Shown: positions 43,486 to 53,028 of the stretch, one piece after another | Numbering within the stretch: the stretch's first letter is position 1 | Layout: each line of letters starts with the position of its first letter | Origin: Roseovarius pelagicus | Lineage (GTDB): Bacteria > Pseudomonadota > Alphaproteobacteria > Rhodobacterales > Rhodobacteraceae | NCBI RefSeq assembly: GCF_025639885.1 | Contig: NZ_CP106738.1 | Span: 124,001-188,000, forward strand | DNA length: 64,000 nucleotides | Direction: 5' to 3' | Notes under the pieces: generated by a model | What the model was told of the DNA's origin: nothing | The model's database searches: none | What the model saw: only the letters and a program-made list of their open reading frames with translations | Translations under genes and position numbers: made by a program

Positions 43486-44514
43486 TTACATCGACTTTGG
43501 TTCAGAATCGTCGATCTCGGTGACGAAATCACCTGACATGATCTCGGCCTTGCGCTGTTCGACCAGATCCAGTGCCTCTTGGGGCACTTTGCCGTCGAAT
43601 GTGCCCAATGGCGCCAGTGATGCGCCGCCTTCTTTCATAAAGGAATAGACGCCGTAATCCGCAGCCTTGAAATTACCGGCCTTGACCTCTTCGATGGCTT
43701 TGTCCAGCGTCGGCTCAAAGTGCCAGATTGCGGATGCAACGACTGTTTCGGGATAGTCGGACTGGGTGTCGATCACGTTGCCGATGGCCAGTACGCCTTT
43801 TTCCTGCGCTGCGTCAGATACGCCAAAGCGTTCGGCATAGAGCATGTCCGCGCCCCCTTCGATCATCGCAAAGGCGGTTTCCTTGGCCTTTGGTGGATCG
43901 AACCATGACCCGATAAAGCTGACCTGGAATGACGCGTCGGGGCGGGTTTCCTTAACGCCCGCCATGAAGGCGTGCATCAAGCGGTTAACCTCGGGGATGG
44001 GGAAGCCACCGACCATGCCAATGCTGCCGGTTTCAGTCATTGCACCGGCGACTATGCCGCTGAGATAGGAGGCATCCTGAATGTAGTTGTCGAACACGGC
44101 CATGTTGGGCAACGCATCGTCGGGTTTAAAGCTGGAGCCCATCAGGAAAGCGATTTCGGGGTATTCGGCGGCGACTTCACGCGCTTCTGCCTCGACCGCG
44201 AACATTTCGCCGATGATCAGGGTATAGCCGCTTTCGGCGTATTCGCGCATGACGCGGGCATAGTCGGTGTTGCTGACATTTTCCGAATAGGTGTAGTCGA
44301 TATCGCCGCGCTCTTGCGCTGTCAGGGCGGCCTTGTGAATGCGGCTCACCCATTGTTGTTCGACGGGTACGGTGTAGATACCGGCGGTCTTGATCGGGTC
44401 CATCGCCAGTGCGCGACCGGGGTGGAACGCTGCCGCCGTGGCCAGGGCAACACCTGCTGCCGTGGTCAGAAAGCGCCGCCGTGTCAGGCTGCCTGGCTGT
44501 GTCTTGGGCTGGGT
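43486..44514 (-). CDS. BMP-family (PnrA-like) nucleoside-binding protein
   Basis: 342 residues from ATG at 44514 with GGAGAGGA upstream. Twin-arginine signal: LTRRRFLTTAAGVALATAAAF, cleavage near ALA-MD. The mature part is a BMP/PnrA domain (NVSNTDYARVMREYAESGYTLI, GGFPIPEVNRLMHAF) that binds purine nucleosides or bases in the periplasm. First gene of the operon, next to a palindromic operator candidate. Confidence 0.92.
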   Translation of the reverse strand, partial: TQPKTQPGSLTRRRFLTTAAGVALATAAAFHPGRALAMDPIKTAGIYTVPVEQQWVSRIHKAALTAQERGDIDYTYSENVSNTDYARVMREYAESGYTLIIGEMFAVEAEAREVAAEYPEIAFLMGSSFKPDDALPNMAVFDNYIQDASYLSGIVAGAMTETGSIGMVGGFPIPEVNRLMHAFMAGVKETRPDASFQVSFIGSWFDPPKAKETAFAMIEGGADMLYAERFGVSDAAQEKGVLAIGNVIDTQSDYPETVVASAIWHFEPTLDKAIEEVKAGNFKAADYGVYSFMKEGGASLAPLGTFDGKVPQEALDLVEQRKAEIMSGDFVTEIDDSEPKSM

Positions 44515-44829
44515 CATTATGTATCCTCTCCGCTGTTTTGGTAGTATTTTTACCAAACGGTAAAATTATTTAAGGGCAAAAGCCAGATATTTCGGCATCG
44601 CAGAGCTGGCACATCGCGCGTGCGCTGAAATTTCGAGCAAATCGGCGTTGGCAACCCCCGCCTGCCGGATGCTGTCGCAGGACAGGACCAAGCGCAATGG
44701 AAAACCGCCAGCGGTGGGGTGCATATGCGGACGGTTTTGACTTGGTACGTGTGCAGCGGCGCAGTACCATCTTGCCGGATGTCATGCGTTGCTGCACGGG
44801 GCGGAACAGATGCCCCCAAAGGAGGTCTG
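44515..44829. other. 315-base divergent intergenic region
   Basis: Between the binding protein (minus) and Rieske oxygenase (plus) starts. Contains the palindrome at 44548-44565 near the minus-strand gene. The remaining ~250 bases have GC-rich composition; no gene was recognised. Confidence 0.5.
44548..44565. promoter_or_regulatory. Palindromic operator candidate for the nucleobase operon
   Basis: TTTTACC-AAAC-GGTAAAA, a perfect 7-base inverted repeat with a 4-base centre, 34 bases upstream of the binding protein start. The layout loosely resembles pyrimidine-responsive RutR sites (ACCA-N2-TGGT core), which would suit a cytosine-related operon, but the match is partial. Confidence 0.45.
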
Positions 44830-45966
44830 ATGAACGTCGATCTGCCGCCGAATTCACCACTACTGGACCGTTGTCCCGAGGCGTTGCCTGCGCGGGCCTA
44901 TTACGATGCGGATTGGTGCACGCGCGAGTGTGCCGCGATTTGGGCGCGCCAATGGGTTTACGCAGGTCGCCACGATCAACAGCCTATCAACACGTTGCGC
45001 CGGATAGAGATCGCTGGGCAAAGCGTTGTTCTTGCGCGGGGTGGGGACGGAATGCTGCGCGCGTTCCACAACACCTGTCGCCACCGGGGCGCCGCGCTTT
45101 GTCAGGCCGAGCAAGAGGCGTATAACGGGAAGCTGATCAAATGCCCCTATCACGCATGGGCCTACGACGCGGCGGGGCGGCTGGTCTCAACCGGATATGC
45201 AACGCCGACCGCAGATTTCGACAAGTCCGCGCATGGGCTGTTTCCGGTGCATCTGAAGCTATGGAACGGGTTTGTCTTTCTCTGTCTGGCGGATACACCA
45301 CCGGATTTCACACCAGACATCGGGCTGGACGCGCTGGACAACTGGCCGATGGCGAATCTGGTGGTCGGGCATGTGCTGGAAAAGGACATGGCCTGTAACT
45401 GGAAGGTGTTCTGGGAAAATTACAACGAATGTCTGCATTGTCCGGGCATCCATCCGGAGCTGAGCGATCTGGTGCCGGTCTATCGCAGCGGTATCATGTC
45501 GGCAGAGGAACGCGCGCGCGTTGCTGCCGGAGAGACGGCACAACCGGCGTTGAAACCCGGTGCGCGCAGTTGGACGCAAACGGGCGCGGCCTGCGGGCCG
45601 GAATTTCCCGATCTGACCGAGGAAGAACGCCAGCGCGGTCACACCTTCGTCACGCTCTACCCGACCATGTATATTGTCGGGCATGTGGACTATGTGCGCG
45701 CCGTGACGTTGACACCATTAGGACCGGAAACCACGCGACTGCGCGCTGAATGGCTGTTCGCGCCAAAGACGTTGGCACAGCCGGGATTTGATCTGGAAGG
45801 TGTGACCCGTTTTGCCAACACTGTGCTGATGCAGGACGGTGCAGCGTGCGAGATGAACCAGCGCGGATTACATTGCTCGAAATTCAACGCCGGGCGGTTG
45901 ATGCCACAGGAATTCGCGATTTACGATTTCCATCAGTGGGTTCGCGAACAGATGGAGCGCGCCTGA
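44830..45966 (+). CDS. Rieske-type oxygenase alpha subunit
   Basis: 378 residues from ATG at 44830 with an AAAGGAGG ribosome site. The Rieske centre has CRH at 83-85 and CPYH at 105-108. The mononuclear iron site has H203 and H208 in NYNECLHCPGIH and an Asp in the MQDGAACE region. NYNECxHC is typical of the quaternary-amine monooxygenases (glycine betaine, choline, carnitine) as well as some aromatic oxygenases. With a dimethylglycine-dehydrogenase-like gene 4 kb away, glycine betaine demethylation is a reasonable guess. No reductase gene is adjacent. Confidence 0.82.
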   Translation: MNVDLPPNSPLLDRCPEALPARAYYDADWCTRECAAIWARQWVYAGRHDQQPINTLRRIEIAGQSVVLARGGDGMLRAFHNTCRHRGAALCQAEQEAYNGKLIKCPYHAWAYDAAGRLVSTGYATPTADFDKSAHGLFPVHLKLWNGFVFLCLADTPPDFTPDIGLDALDNWPMANLVVGHVLEKDMACNWKVFWENYNECLHCPGIHPELSDLVPVYRSGIMSAEERARVAAGETAQPALKPGARSWTQTGAACGPEFPDLTEEERQRGHTFVTLYPTMYIVGHVDYVRAVTLTPLGPETTRLRAEWLFAPKTLAQPGFDLEGVTRFANTVLMQDGAACEMNQRGLHCSKFNAGRLMPQEFAIYDFHQWVREQMERA

Positions 45967-46026
45967 CGGCAAGAGAGCACGCCACCCATCGTGCAAGGGT
46001 GGCGCGCTCAATGAGATGTGACGCGG

Positions 46027-47034
46027 TTACGCCGGTTCCTGTTGCGTGATGCAGTGAATGCCGCCGCCGCCAATGGCGATCGCGTCGATATTGACCCGCT
46101 CTATGGTCCGATCCGGAAAGAAGTCCTGAAACAATTCTGCGGCGATGTCGTCCTCGCGGACGCCGTATTCTGGCATGATGACCGCATCATTGCAGATATA
46201 GGAGTTGACGTAAGAGCTACAGAACATGTCGGGATGCGGGAAATCGCCCATCGCAGGCGGGACTGTGCGGATCGTGATTGGCGCACCGGTCGCATCCGTC
46301 TGGCCCTGCATCGCAGCGACGTTGCGGGCATTGATCTTGTCCCAGTCGCTCCCCTCATCCGTCGGGCCTTCCATCAGTACCAGACCGGGTGCCATGAAGG
46401 CGGCAATGCCGTCAACATGACCGTTGGTTTCTACCTCCAATTCGCTACCGGGCAGCCAGATCACCTTGGTTCCGCCCAGCATTTCCATTAATTCGGCCTC
46501 GATTTGCGCGCGTGACCAGTCCGGGTTGCGGTTGGCATTGGGAAAGCAGGTTTCGGTGGTCAAGATGGTGCCACGACCATCAACATTGACGCCGCCGCCC
46601 TCGGCAATCAGTTTGCTGTCAAAGATCGGTACGCCTGCGGCATTCAGGATTGCGCTTGCCGCCCGGTCGTCACCATCGAAGGGGGTATATTTTTCACCCC
46701 ACGCGTTAAAGCGAAAGTTCACGCCAGCCTTGGCGCCATTTGCACCCGTGACAAAACACGGACCGGCATCGCGACACCAACTGTCGTCGATAGGGCTTTC
46801 CAACACCTCGATATCACTCCCCAACAGGTCACGTGCGTCCGCCATATCCTGAGGACGCACCAGCATCGTCAGAGGTTCGTGTCGCGCGACTGCATGGGCG
46901 ACATTGGCGTAGCTGCGCCGGGTCGCCTGCATGTCATCCCAGACAATCTCGCGGCAGGGCCACATCATCCACGTGCGGGCATGCGGTGCCCATTCGGGGG
47001 GCATGGAATAGCCTTGGGATTTTGGCGTGTTCAT
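46027..47034 (-). CDS. aguA: Agmatine deiminase
   Basis: Hydrolyses agmatine to N-carbamoylputrescine and ammonia. 335 residues with guanidine-modifying enzyme hallmarks: DDSWCRDAGPCFV, NFRFNAWGEKY, EGGGVNVDGRGT, NGHVDG, and catalytic C328 in GGGGIHC. The start MNTPKSQGYSMPPEW fits. It follows the small secreted protein and aminotransferase genes on the same strand, consistent with polyamine catabolism. Confidence 0.93.
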   Translation of the reverse strand: MNTPKSQGYSMPPEWAPHARTWMMWPCREIVWDDMQATRRSYANVAHAVARHEPLTMLVRPQDMADARDLLGSDIEVLESPIDDSWCRDAGPCFVTGANGAKAGVNFRFNAWGEKYTPFDGDDRAASAILNAAGVPIFDSKLIAEGGGVNVDGRGTILTTETCFPNANRNPDWSRAQIEAELMEMLGGTKVIWLPGSELEVETNGHVDGIAAFMAPGLVLMEGPTDEGSDWDKINARNVAAMQGQTDATGAPITIRTVPPAMGDFPHPDMFCSSYVNSYICNDAVIMPEYGVREDDIAAELFQDFFPDRTIERVNIDAIAIGGGGIHCITQQEPA

Positions 47035-47123
47035 TGGGATACTCCTTGGTGGGGCTGGTGTTCGCTGCGAGGGTCAGAAGTCAGAAATGACACCAGCGTG
47101 GATGGCGTTGTGATCGGTGCGAT

Positions 47124-47435
47124 TCAATCCGGGCAGGCGAAGGGGACAAAAGTGCTCGCCATCCCTTCGTTCATTGTCATGACTGTCAGCAGATTGGCGA
47201 GCGCGATCTCTTCTGCTGTGCGTGCGCATACCGTCCCTTGTGTCAGGCAGCCGGAGGCAATGAACCCGGCGTTCTGGTTCAGGAATTCGGGCCGCAGTCC
47301 AGCTGCCCCTTGTGCCGTGACCGCATCGGCAAACGCCTGTTGATAGAGATCGCACTTTCGCTGACTCCAGTCATCCTGCGCGACGGCCGAGAGGGGCAAT
47401 GCGCAGAGCGTAAAGATACCCAGTGCCCGCGTCAT
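47124..47435 (-). CDS. Small secreted cysteine-containing protein (103 aa)
   Basis: From ATG at 47435: a signal peptide MTRALGIFTLCALPLSAVAQ with cleavage before DDW, then an ~84-residue mature domain with four cysteines (WSQRKCDLY, ASGCL, TVCAR, PFACPD). Even cysteine number and export suggest two disulfides. Located between the aminotransferase and agmatine deiminase genes. Family not recognised. Confidence 0.7.
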   Translation of the reverse strand: MTRALGIFTLCALPLSAVAQDDWSQRKCDLYQQAFADAVTAQGAAGLRPEFLNQNAGFIASGCLTQGTVCARTAEEIALANLLTVMTMNEGMASTFVPFACPD

Positions 47436-47513
47436 TGCGTCAATGCCCTGCCAGCGGTGTCCCAACGGATGACTGCTGGCAGGATTTTGCCGGGGTTCAT
47501 GCTGTAGCATGCG

Positions 47514-48884
47514 CTACGCTCCTTCATCGGCGAGGTAGTCCTTGATCGCGCCGCTGATGGCCGCAACTATTTCGTCGCATTCCTCTTTGCTGATAATCAG
47601 CGGTGGCGAGACGATCATGCGGTCGCCTACGGGGCGGACAATTACGCCGCGTTTCAGGCAACCTTGGAATATCTTTTCGCCGACGCCGTCACCAATGGCT
47701 TCTTTGGTGCCTTTGTCTTTTACCAGATCGACCCCCAGCATCAGGTGACTGCCCCGGACATCGCCGACAATGGGCAGGTTCATCAGTGATTTGGCGCTTT
47801 CCTGTAGGTAGGGACCCACCTCGCGGACATGTTCCAGGATGTTTTCGCGTTCCATGATCTCGATATTCTTGAGCGCCGCTGCACAAGCAACGGGATGGCC
47901 AAAATACGTGAGGCCCATCGATAGAACGCCGCCCTCGCATTGTGGCTGCGCGATCACATCGTAAACGCGAGTGCTAAGAAGGGTGGCTCCTAGGGGAATG
48001 TACCCAGAGCTAAGCCCCTTGGCACACACCATGATGTCGGGTTGGTAGTCATAGAGCGCATCGGACGCGAACCATTCGCCCAACCGGCCAAAGGCGGTTA
48101 CAACCTCATCCGCGATATAGAGCATATCGTATTTCTGGCACACCTCCCACATCCGGCGATGATAGCCATCAGGTGCCACCAGCACGCCACCAGCCCCCAT
48201 GATCGGTTCTGCGATGAAGGCCGCGACATTGTCGGGGCCGAGTTGCTGAATGCGGGCATCGAATTCGCGCACTAGGTAGTCGCAGTAATCAGCGTCGGAC
48301 CAGCCGTCGGGCTTTTCATAGAGGTTGGCGGCGCTGACATGGTGGATGAAATCCTCGCCAATGCGGTCAAAGCCCATCTTGGTGCCGTGAATGCCGGTCA
48401 GGGACGCGGCGACATAGGTGGCACCGTGATAGGCGTTCGCCCGGCTGATGATCTTCTTCTTGCGGTGCTGGCCAAGCTGGTCAAAGTAGAAATGCACCAG
48501 CCGGATGGCCGCATCGTTGGCGGTGGAGCCGCCGCAAGTATAGTAGACATGGTTCAGGTCGCCCGGCGCCAGTTCCGCCAGTTTCGCGCCCAGCATCGAG
48601 GCCGGCACGTTGGTGGAATGCCCGAACGGGTTGTAATATTGCATCTTCATCACCTGTTCGGCGATGGTTTCTGCCATCTCCTTGCGGCCGTGTCCGATAT
48701 TCACGCACCACAGCCCACCGATCCCGTCGAGCAGCTTGTTGCCTTCGCTGTCGATCACATGCATGCCGCTGGCGCTCTCGATGACTTGGCTGCCTTCTTC
48801 GCGGAATGTCGAGAAGTCGGTATAGGGATGCAAAAGGTGATCGCGGTCTGCGGTCCATGCATCGGTTTTCGTCTGGGCGGTCAT
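47514..48884 (-). CDS. Class III PLP aminotransferase, putrescine/omega-amino:pyruvate type
   Basis: 456 residues. PLP lysine in VCAKGLSSGYIPLGA, metal-free core motifs YHGATY, EPIMGAGGV and DEVVTAFGR; the N-terminal LHPYTDFSTF and GIGGLWCVNIGHGR are typical of putrescine:pyruvate and taurine:pyruvate aminotransferases. Next to agmatine deiminase, putrescine (SpuC-like) is the likeliest amino donor. Confidence 0.85.
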   Translation of the reverse strand: MTAQTKTDAWTADRDHLLHPYTDFSTFREEGSQVIESASGMHVIDSEGNKLLDGIGGLWCVNIGHGRKEMAETIAEQVMKMQYYNPFGHSTNVPASMLGAKLAELAPGDLNHVYYTCGGSTANDAAIRLVHFYFDQLGQHRKKKIISRANAYHGATYVAASLTGIHGTKMGFDRIGEDFIHHVSAANLYEKPDGWSDADYCDYLVREFDARIQQLGPDNVAAFIAEPIMGAGGVLVAPDGYHRRMWEVCQKYDMLYIADEVVTAFGRLGEWFASDALYDYQPDIMVCAKGLSSGYIPLGATLLSTRVYDVIAQPQCEGGVLSMGLTYFGHPVACAAALKNIEIMERENILEHVREVGPYLQESAKSLMNLPIVGDVRGSHLMLGVDLVKDKGTKEAIGDGVGEKIFQGCLKRGVIVRPVGDRMIVSPPLIISKEECDEIVAAISGAIKDYLADEGA

Positions 48885-49126
48885 GGCAGGCTCCTGTTCG
48901 AGAGATCGGGTATGTTCGCCATTTTCGACTCAGCCGCTGCTGGCCGCAATTTCCCGAAAGGGGTAGTTGCCACGATCAGTGATTTGGGACAGGTTTTCGA
49001 CCTGCGGCATTTGGTCGGAGGTGGCAAGCCTGCCGAGATGACCTAGAATTTGATGACGAAGAGGCTAATGTTTGAAACGACACTAAGGAACCGAGCGTAT
49101 TCCTGCCGCAACTCCCAGGAGGACCT

Positions 49127-49606
49127 ATGAACAAAATTATTACCGCCGCCGCTGCATTGATGCTGGTCGCGCCAGCCCATGCCGAGAACCATGAGACAAC
49201 CGAGATGGCCGCACCATCGGGCGATGTTGCCGCGGGTGAAAAGGCGTTTCGCCAATGCGTTTCCTGTCATATCGTCAAGAACGATGCAGGCGAGCTTTTG
49301 GCAGGAAGCAAGGCGCGATCCGGACCGAACCTATATGGCGCGGCAGGGCATCAGATCGCCGGGCGTGACGATTACAAATACGGCCCATCCATCGCAAAAA
49401 TTGGTGCCGACGGAATGATCTGGGACGAAGAGTCCTTTGTTGCCTATGTGCAGGATCCCACCGGCTGGTTGCGCGAAACACTGGGTGATCCAGACGCGAA
49501 ACGTAGCAAAATGACGTTCAAGGTGCGCAAGGCCGACAACGCTGTGGACCTCTACGCCTTTCTTTATTCGCTCAAGCCGCCAGTGAAGGAAGAAAAGGCA
49601 GAGTAG
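49127..49606 (+). CDS. Cytochrome c2
   Basis: 159 residues: signal peptide cleaved after AHA (residue 19), haem site CVSCH at 44-48, and distal methionine M129 in KRSKMTFKV, as in Rhodobacter-type cytochrome c2. Periplasmic electron carrier between the bc1 complex and oxidases or reaction centres. Excellent ribosome site CAGGAGGACCT directly before ATG. Stand-alone with its own terminator. Confidence 0.92.
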   Translation: MNKIITAAAALMLVAPAHAENHETTEMAAPSGDVAAGEKAFRQCVSCHIVKNDAGELLAGSKARSGPNLYGAAGHQIAGRDDYKYGPSIAKIGADGMIWDEESFVAYVQDPTGWLRETLGDPDAKRSKMTFKVRKADNAVDLYAFLYSLKPPVKEEKAE

Positions 49607-49639
49607 TCGTATCCGTTTCGTCGGAGCGCTAATTTTTCG

Positions 49640-49666
49640 GACCGGCCCATGACAATTGGGCCGGTC
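49640..49666 (+). terminator. Terminator of cytochrome c2 gene
   Basis: Ten-base-pair stem GACCGGCCCA/TGGGCCGGTC with a 7-base loop, followed by TGCTTATT. It lies 34 bases after the stop and 25 bases before the end of the convergent gene. Confidence 0.7.
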
Positions 49667-49690
49667 TGCTTATTAGGGCGCGATGCGCGC

Positions 49691-52135
49691 TTAGCACTTC
49701 ACCTTTTCCATCCGGGGATCATAGAGAGGTGCCAGATGTGCCTTGGCAGGTACGCGTTTGGTTGCGACCTCCAGTTCATACTCGCCCTCCAGAACATAAT
49801 CGCGGCTGACCCCGTCGGGGTTGCGGACGTACCCCATGCCGATGGATTGCCCCAGCGCATGACCGTACCCCGCAGAGCTAAGCCATCCGACGCGGACACC
49901 GTTGCGATAGATCGTTTCGCGTCCTGACAGGATCACGTCCGGATCGGCGGTAAAGGTCGTCATGCGTTTGGCCACACCCTTGGCGCGCTGTGCTTCGACC
50001 GCCGCGCGCCCCTTGAAGTCGATATTTTTCTTCAACTTGACCGCCCAGCCCAGCCCGGCCTCGTCAGGTGTGTGATCGGGGCCGATGTCAGACGACCATG
50101 CACGATAGCCTTTTTCCAGCCGCAGGGTCTCCAACGCGCGGTATCCTGCATTACGCAGCCCGTGTTTGGCACCCGCACGATGCAGCGCCTCGTATACAGT
50201 CACGGCATATTCGACCGGCAGGTGCAGTTCCCAGCCCAATTCGCCCACATAGGTCACCCGCAGGGCGTTCACCGGGCACGCCGCAATGCCTATCGTTTGC
50301 GCTGTGCCAAACGGGAACGCCGCGTCGCTCACGTCGCTGCGGGTCACTGATTGCAGGATATCGCGAGCTCGCGGACCAAAGAGCGACAGCACCGCATAAG
50401 CCGATGTCACATCGAATAGCTGCGCATTCATCCCGTCGGGTATATTACGTGCGATGTGATCGAAATCGTGCGTCGCAAAACCGGTGCCGGTGACGATATA
50501 GAATTCATCCTCGGCCCGGCGCACGGCAGTCAGATCGCATTCGATCCCCCCTTGATCGTTCAACATCTGGGTATAGGTCAGCGTGCCCACGGGTCCGGTT
50601 ACGTCGTTGGCGGCGATCCAGCTCAGCGCGTCCTCGGCATCCGGCCCTTTCAGGACGAATTTAGCGAATGAAGTTTGATCAAACAGTACTGCAGCCTCGC
50701 GCGCGGCCTTGTGTTCGCGTGCGACGGCGCTGTGCCAGTTCGGACGGTCAAACGTGTAGATATCGTGCTGAACCTCGCCCGCGTCGGTGTCTGCGTACCA
50801 GTTCGGACGCTCCCAACCGAGCTTTTCGCCAAAAACAGCGCCCTCGGATTTGAGCGTGTCATAGAGTGGTGACTTGCGGCAGGGGCGACCGCTGTCGTGC
50901 TCTTCACTGGGCCACGCCATCGTATAGTGTTTGCCATATGCCTCATACGTACGGGCGCGGACCCAGTCGGTATCAAAATGCGGCGCGCCGAAGCGGCGGA
51001 TATCAACAGACCACAGATCATAGGGCGGGCTGCCGTTGGCCACCCATTCCGCCAACGCCATCCCGGCGCCGCCACCTGCGGCGATACCAAAGGCGTTGAA
51101 CCCTGCGCCGACGTAGAAATTGCGCAGTTCAGGTGCTTCGCCGAGGATGAAATTTCCATCGGGGGTAAAGCTTTCCGGTCCGTTGGTCAGGGTTTTGATG
51201 CCAGCGGTCTCCAACGCTGGCACCCGCCCCAGAGACAGTTCCATCAGTTGCTCGAAATGATCGAAATTACTGTCCAGAAGCGTATAGTGAAAATCCTTCG
51301 GAATGCCATTTTGGGCCCACATGATCGGGTTCTTCTCATAGCCGCCCATGACAAGACCACCGACTTCTTCCTTGTAGTAGGTCAGGCGGTCCGGGTCGCG
51401 TAGCGTTGGCATGTCAGAGGTGACGCCATCAATCGGCTCGGTCACCATGTATTGGTGTTCAACCGATACCAGCGGGACATTGACGCCGACCTGTTTGGCA
51501 AATTCGCGGGTCCATTGCCCGCAACAGGCGATCACAACGCCACAGTCGATGCGGCCCTTGTCGGTCTCGACGCCCTTGATCACGCCCTTTTCAACGATCA
51601 CTTTCGTAACCTTGGTATCCTCGAAAATCTGCGCCCCGCCCATGCGCGCGCCCTTGGCCAGAGACAAGGTGATATCGGATGGGTTTGCCTGCCCATCCGT
51701 GGGCATGAAGGCCGCGCCGACGACATCATCGACCTGCATCAGCGGCCATAGCTCTTGCGCTTCCTTCGGCGTCAGCAGCTCCATCTCCAACCCAAAGGAA
51801 TGGGCGGTGGTGGCCTGCCGCTTTACCTCTGTCCAGCGTTCCTCGTTACAGGCCAGACGCAGGCCGCCATTCATCTTCCAGCCGGTCGCCTGTCCGGTCT
51901 CGGCCTCCAGTTTTTTGTAGAGATCGACAGAGTAACCCAGCAATTGCGTGATGTTGGCCGAACTGCGCAACTGACCCACAAGGCCTGCGGCGTGAAATGT
52001 GGTGCCAGAGGTCAGTTTTTTGCGCTCCAGCAGGACAACGTCCCATCCGAGCCGACAAAGATGGTAGGCAGTAGAGCAGCCAATAATGCCGCCCCCCACG
52101 ATGACGGCTTTGGCCGAAGTTGGGAAATCGCTCAT
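49691..52135 (-). CDS. Dimethylglycine/sarcosine dehydrogenase-like flavoprotein (DAO-GcvT)
   Basis: 814 residues. N-terminal DAO fold with GGGIIG at 14-19 and GTTFHAAG with H48, the histidine that carries covalent FAD in dimethylglycine dehydrogenases. The C-terminal ~380 residues are an aminomethyltransferase (GcvT) domain that passes the methyl-derived carbon to tetrahydrofolate (DQTSFAKFVLKGPDAED, ETLRLEKGYRAW). Demethylates an N-methylated glycine. Its start overlaps the choline-kinase-like stop by ATGA, in the betaine-type transporter operon. Confidence 0.88.
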   Translation of the reverse strand: MSDFPTSAKAVIVGGGIIGCSTAYHLCRLGWDVVLLERKKLTSGTTFHAAGLVGQLRSSANITQLLGYSVDLYKKLEAETGQATGWKMNGGLRLACNEERWTEVKRQATTAHSFGLEMELLTPKEAQELWPLMQVDDVVGAAFMPTDGQANPSDITLSLAKGARMGGAQIFEDTKVTKVIVEKGVIKGVETDKGRIDCGVVIACCGQWTREFAKQVGVNVPLVSVEHQYMVTEPIDGVTSDMPTLRDPDRLTYYKEEVGGLVMGGYEKNPIMWAQNGIPKDFHYTLLDSNFDHFEQLMELSLGRVPALETAGIKTLTNGPESFTPDGNFILGEAPELRNFYVGAGFNAFGIAAGGGAGMALAEWVANGSPPYDLWSVDIRRFGAPHFDTDWVRARTYEAYGKHYTMAWPSEEHDSGRPCRKSPLYDTLKSEGAVFGEKLGWERPNWYADTDAGEVQHDIYTFDRPNWHSAVAREHKAAREAAVLFDQTSFAKFVLKGPDAEDALSWIAANDVTGPVGTLTYTQMLNDQGGIECDLTAVRRAEDEFYIVTGTGFATHDFDHIARNIPDGMNAQLFDVTSAYAVLSLFGPRARDILQSVTRSDVSDAAFPFGTAQTIGIAACPVNALRVTYVGELGWELHLPVEYAVTVYEALHRAGAKHGLRNAGYRALETLRLEKGYRAWSSDIGPDHTPDEAGLGWAVKLKKNIDFKGRAAVEAQRAKGVAKRMTTFTADPDVILSGRETIYRNGVRVGWLSSAGYGHALGQSIGMGYVRNPDGVSRDYVLEGEYELEVATKRVPAKAHLAPLYDPRMEKVKC

Positions 52136-53028
52136 GGTTGGTATCCTTGGGTAGTGAAGGCGGCAAAAGCGCCTGCATATCGGTCTAGGTTCTTATCGGT
52201 GTAGTCGGCGTAGTCGAAATCGAGCGTTGAAGTCAGTTCAGACATCATCGACCACATGGCTTCGCGTAGAAGTGAGGCACATTTCATCGCGTCATACCGG
52301 CGCCACAGCGCGGCGTCGGGCGATGCGCCATAGTAGCGCGTCAGCATCGCCTCTTCGGCATCGCGGGGCAGGGCGCAGTTGCTGGCCAACCCGCCCAGAT
52401 CGAATAGCGGAGAGTTGAATCCGCCATATTCCCAATCAATCAGCCAGAGGGCACCATCGTCTGCACGTAACAGGTTCGCTGGCAGCAGATCGTTATGGCC
52501 GAGGACCAGTTTGACATGCCCGACTGCGCGCTCCAGCAGGGCGGCCTGTTCCAGCAGATCGGGCAGGGAAGACAGGTGCCGAGAGCCGCGTTCTATCAGG
52601 GTCGCGGCATAATCGCGCAAGATGTGAAAGACCCAGAAACTCAGGATCGGGCCGCGCAAATGGCTCGGCATCTGGCAGTGAAGGCGCGCGATCAGGTCGG
52701 TCGCGGCCATCAGCGTGGCATGATCGTGCAGATCGTCCTCTGCCAATGCCGTGCTGGGTATGAAGTCGAGAACCAGCACACCCGGTTCGAAGTGGTGTAC
52801 CGCCGGAGATAGTCCGGCACTTTCGGCGGCGCGGCTAAGCGCAAGTTCGTGCCAGCGCAGGATGCCGTGTTCGGGAATGTCCTGTCCCAGACGGACCACA
52901 TACTCACGCCCGCGATCGGTGACGCGGATGTTGTGATTGGTAATGCCGCCTTCCAGCGGCTCGATTTTGGTCGGCGCTGTCCAGCAGGTCAGCGCGCGTG
53001 CCGCTTCAATGGCTTCGTTGGGTGTCAT
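52132..53028 (-). CDS. Choline/ethanolamine kinase-like phosphotransferase
   Basis: 298 residues, APH/choline kinase fold: GGITNHNIRV in the N-lobe, catalytic loop LGHNDLLPANLL, and metal loop LIDWEYGGFNSPLFDLG. The substrate is probably choline, ethanolamine or a related amino alcohol; LicA-like. Coupled at both ends: overlaps the permease stop and the flavoprotein start by ATGA-type overlaps, so the same operon supplies its substrate. Confidence 0.85.
   Translation of the reverse strand: MTPNEAIEAARALTCWTAPTKIEPLEGGITNHNIRVTDRGREYVVRLGQDIPEHGILRWHELALSRAAESAGLSPAVHHFEPGVLVLDFIPSTALAEDDLHDHATLMAATDLIARLHCQMPSHLRGPILSFWVFHILRDYAATLIERGSRHLSSLPDLLEQAALLERAVGHVKLVLGHNDLLPANLLRADDGALWLIDWEYGGFNSPLFDLGGLASNCALPRDAEEAMLTRYYGASPDAALWRRYDAMKCASLLREAMWSMMSELTSTLDFDYADYTDKNLDRYAGAFAAFTTQGYQP

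Noticed and set aside
48339..49046. Plus-strand 235-codon frame
   Set aside because: Mostly antisense to the aminotransferase gene, whose family match is clear.
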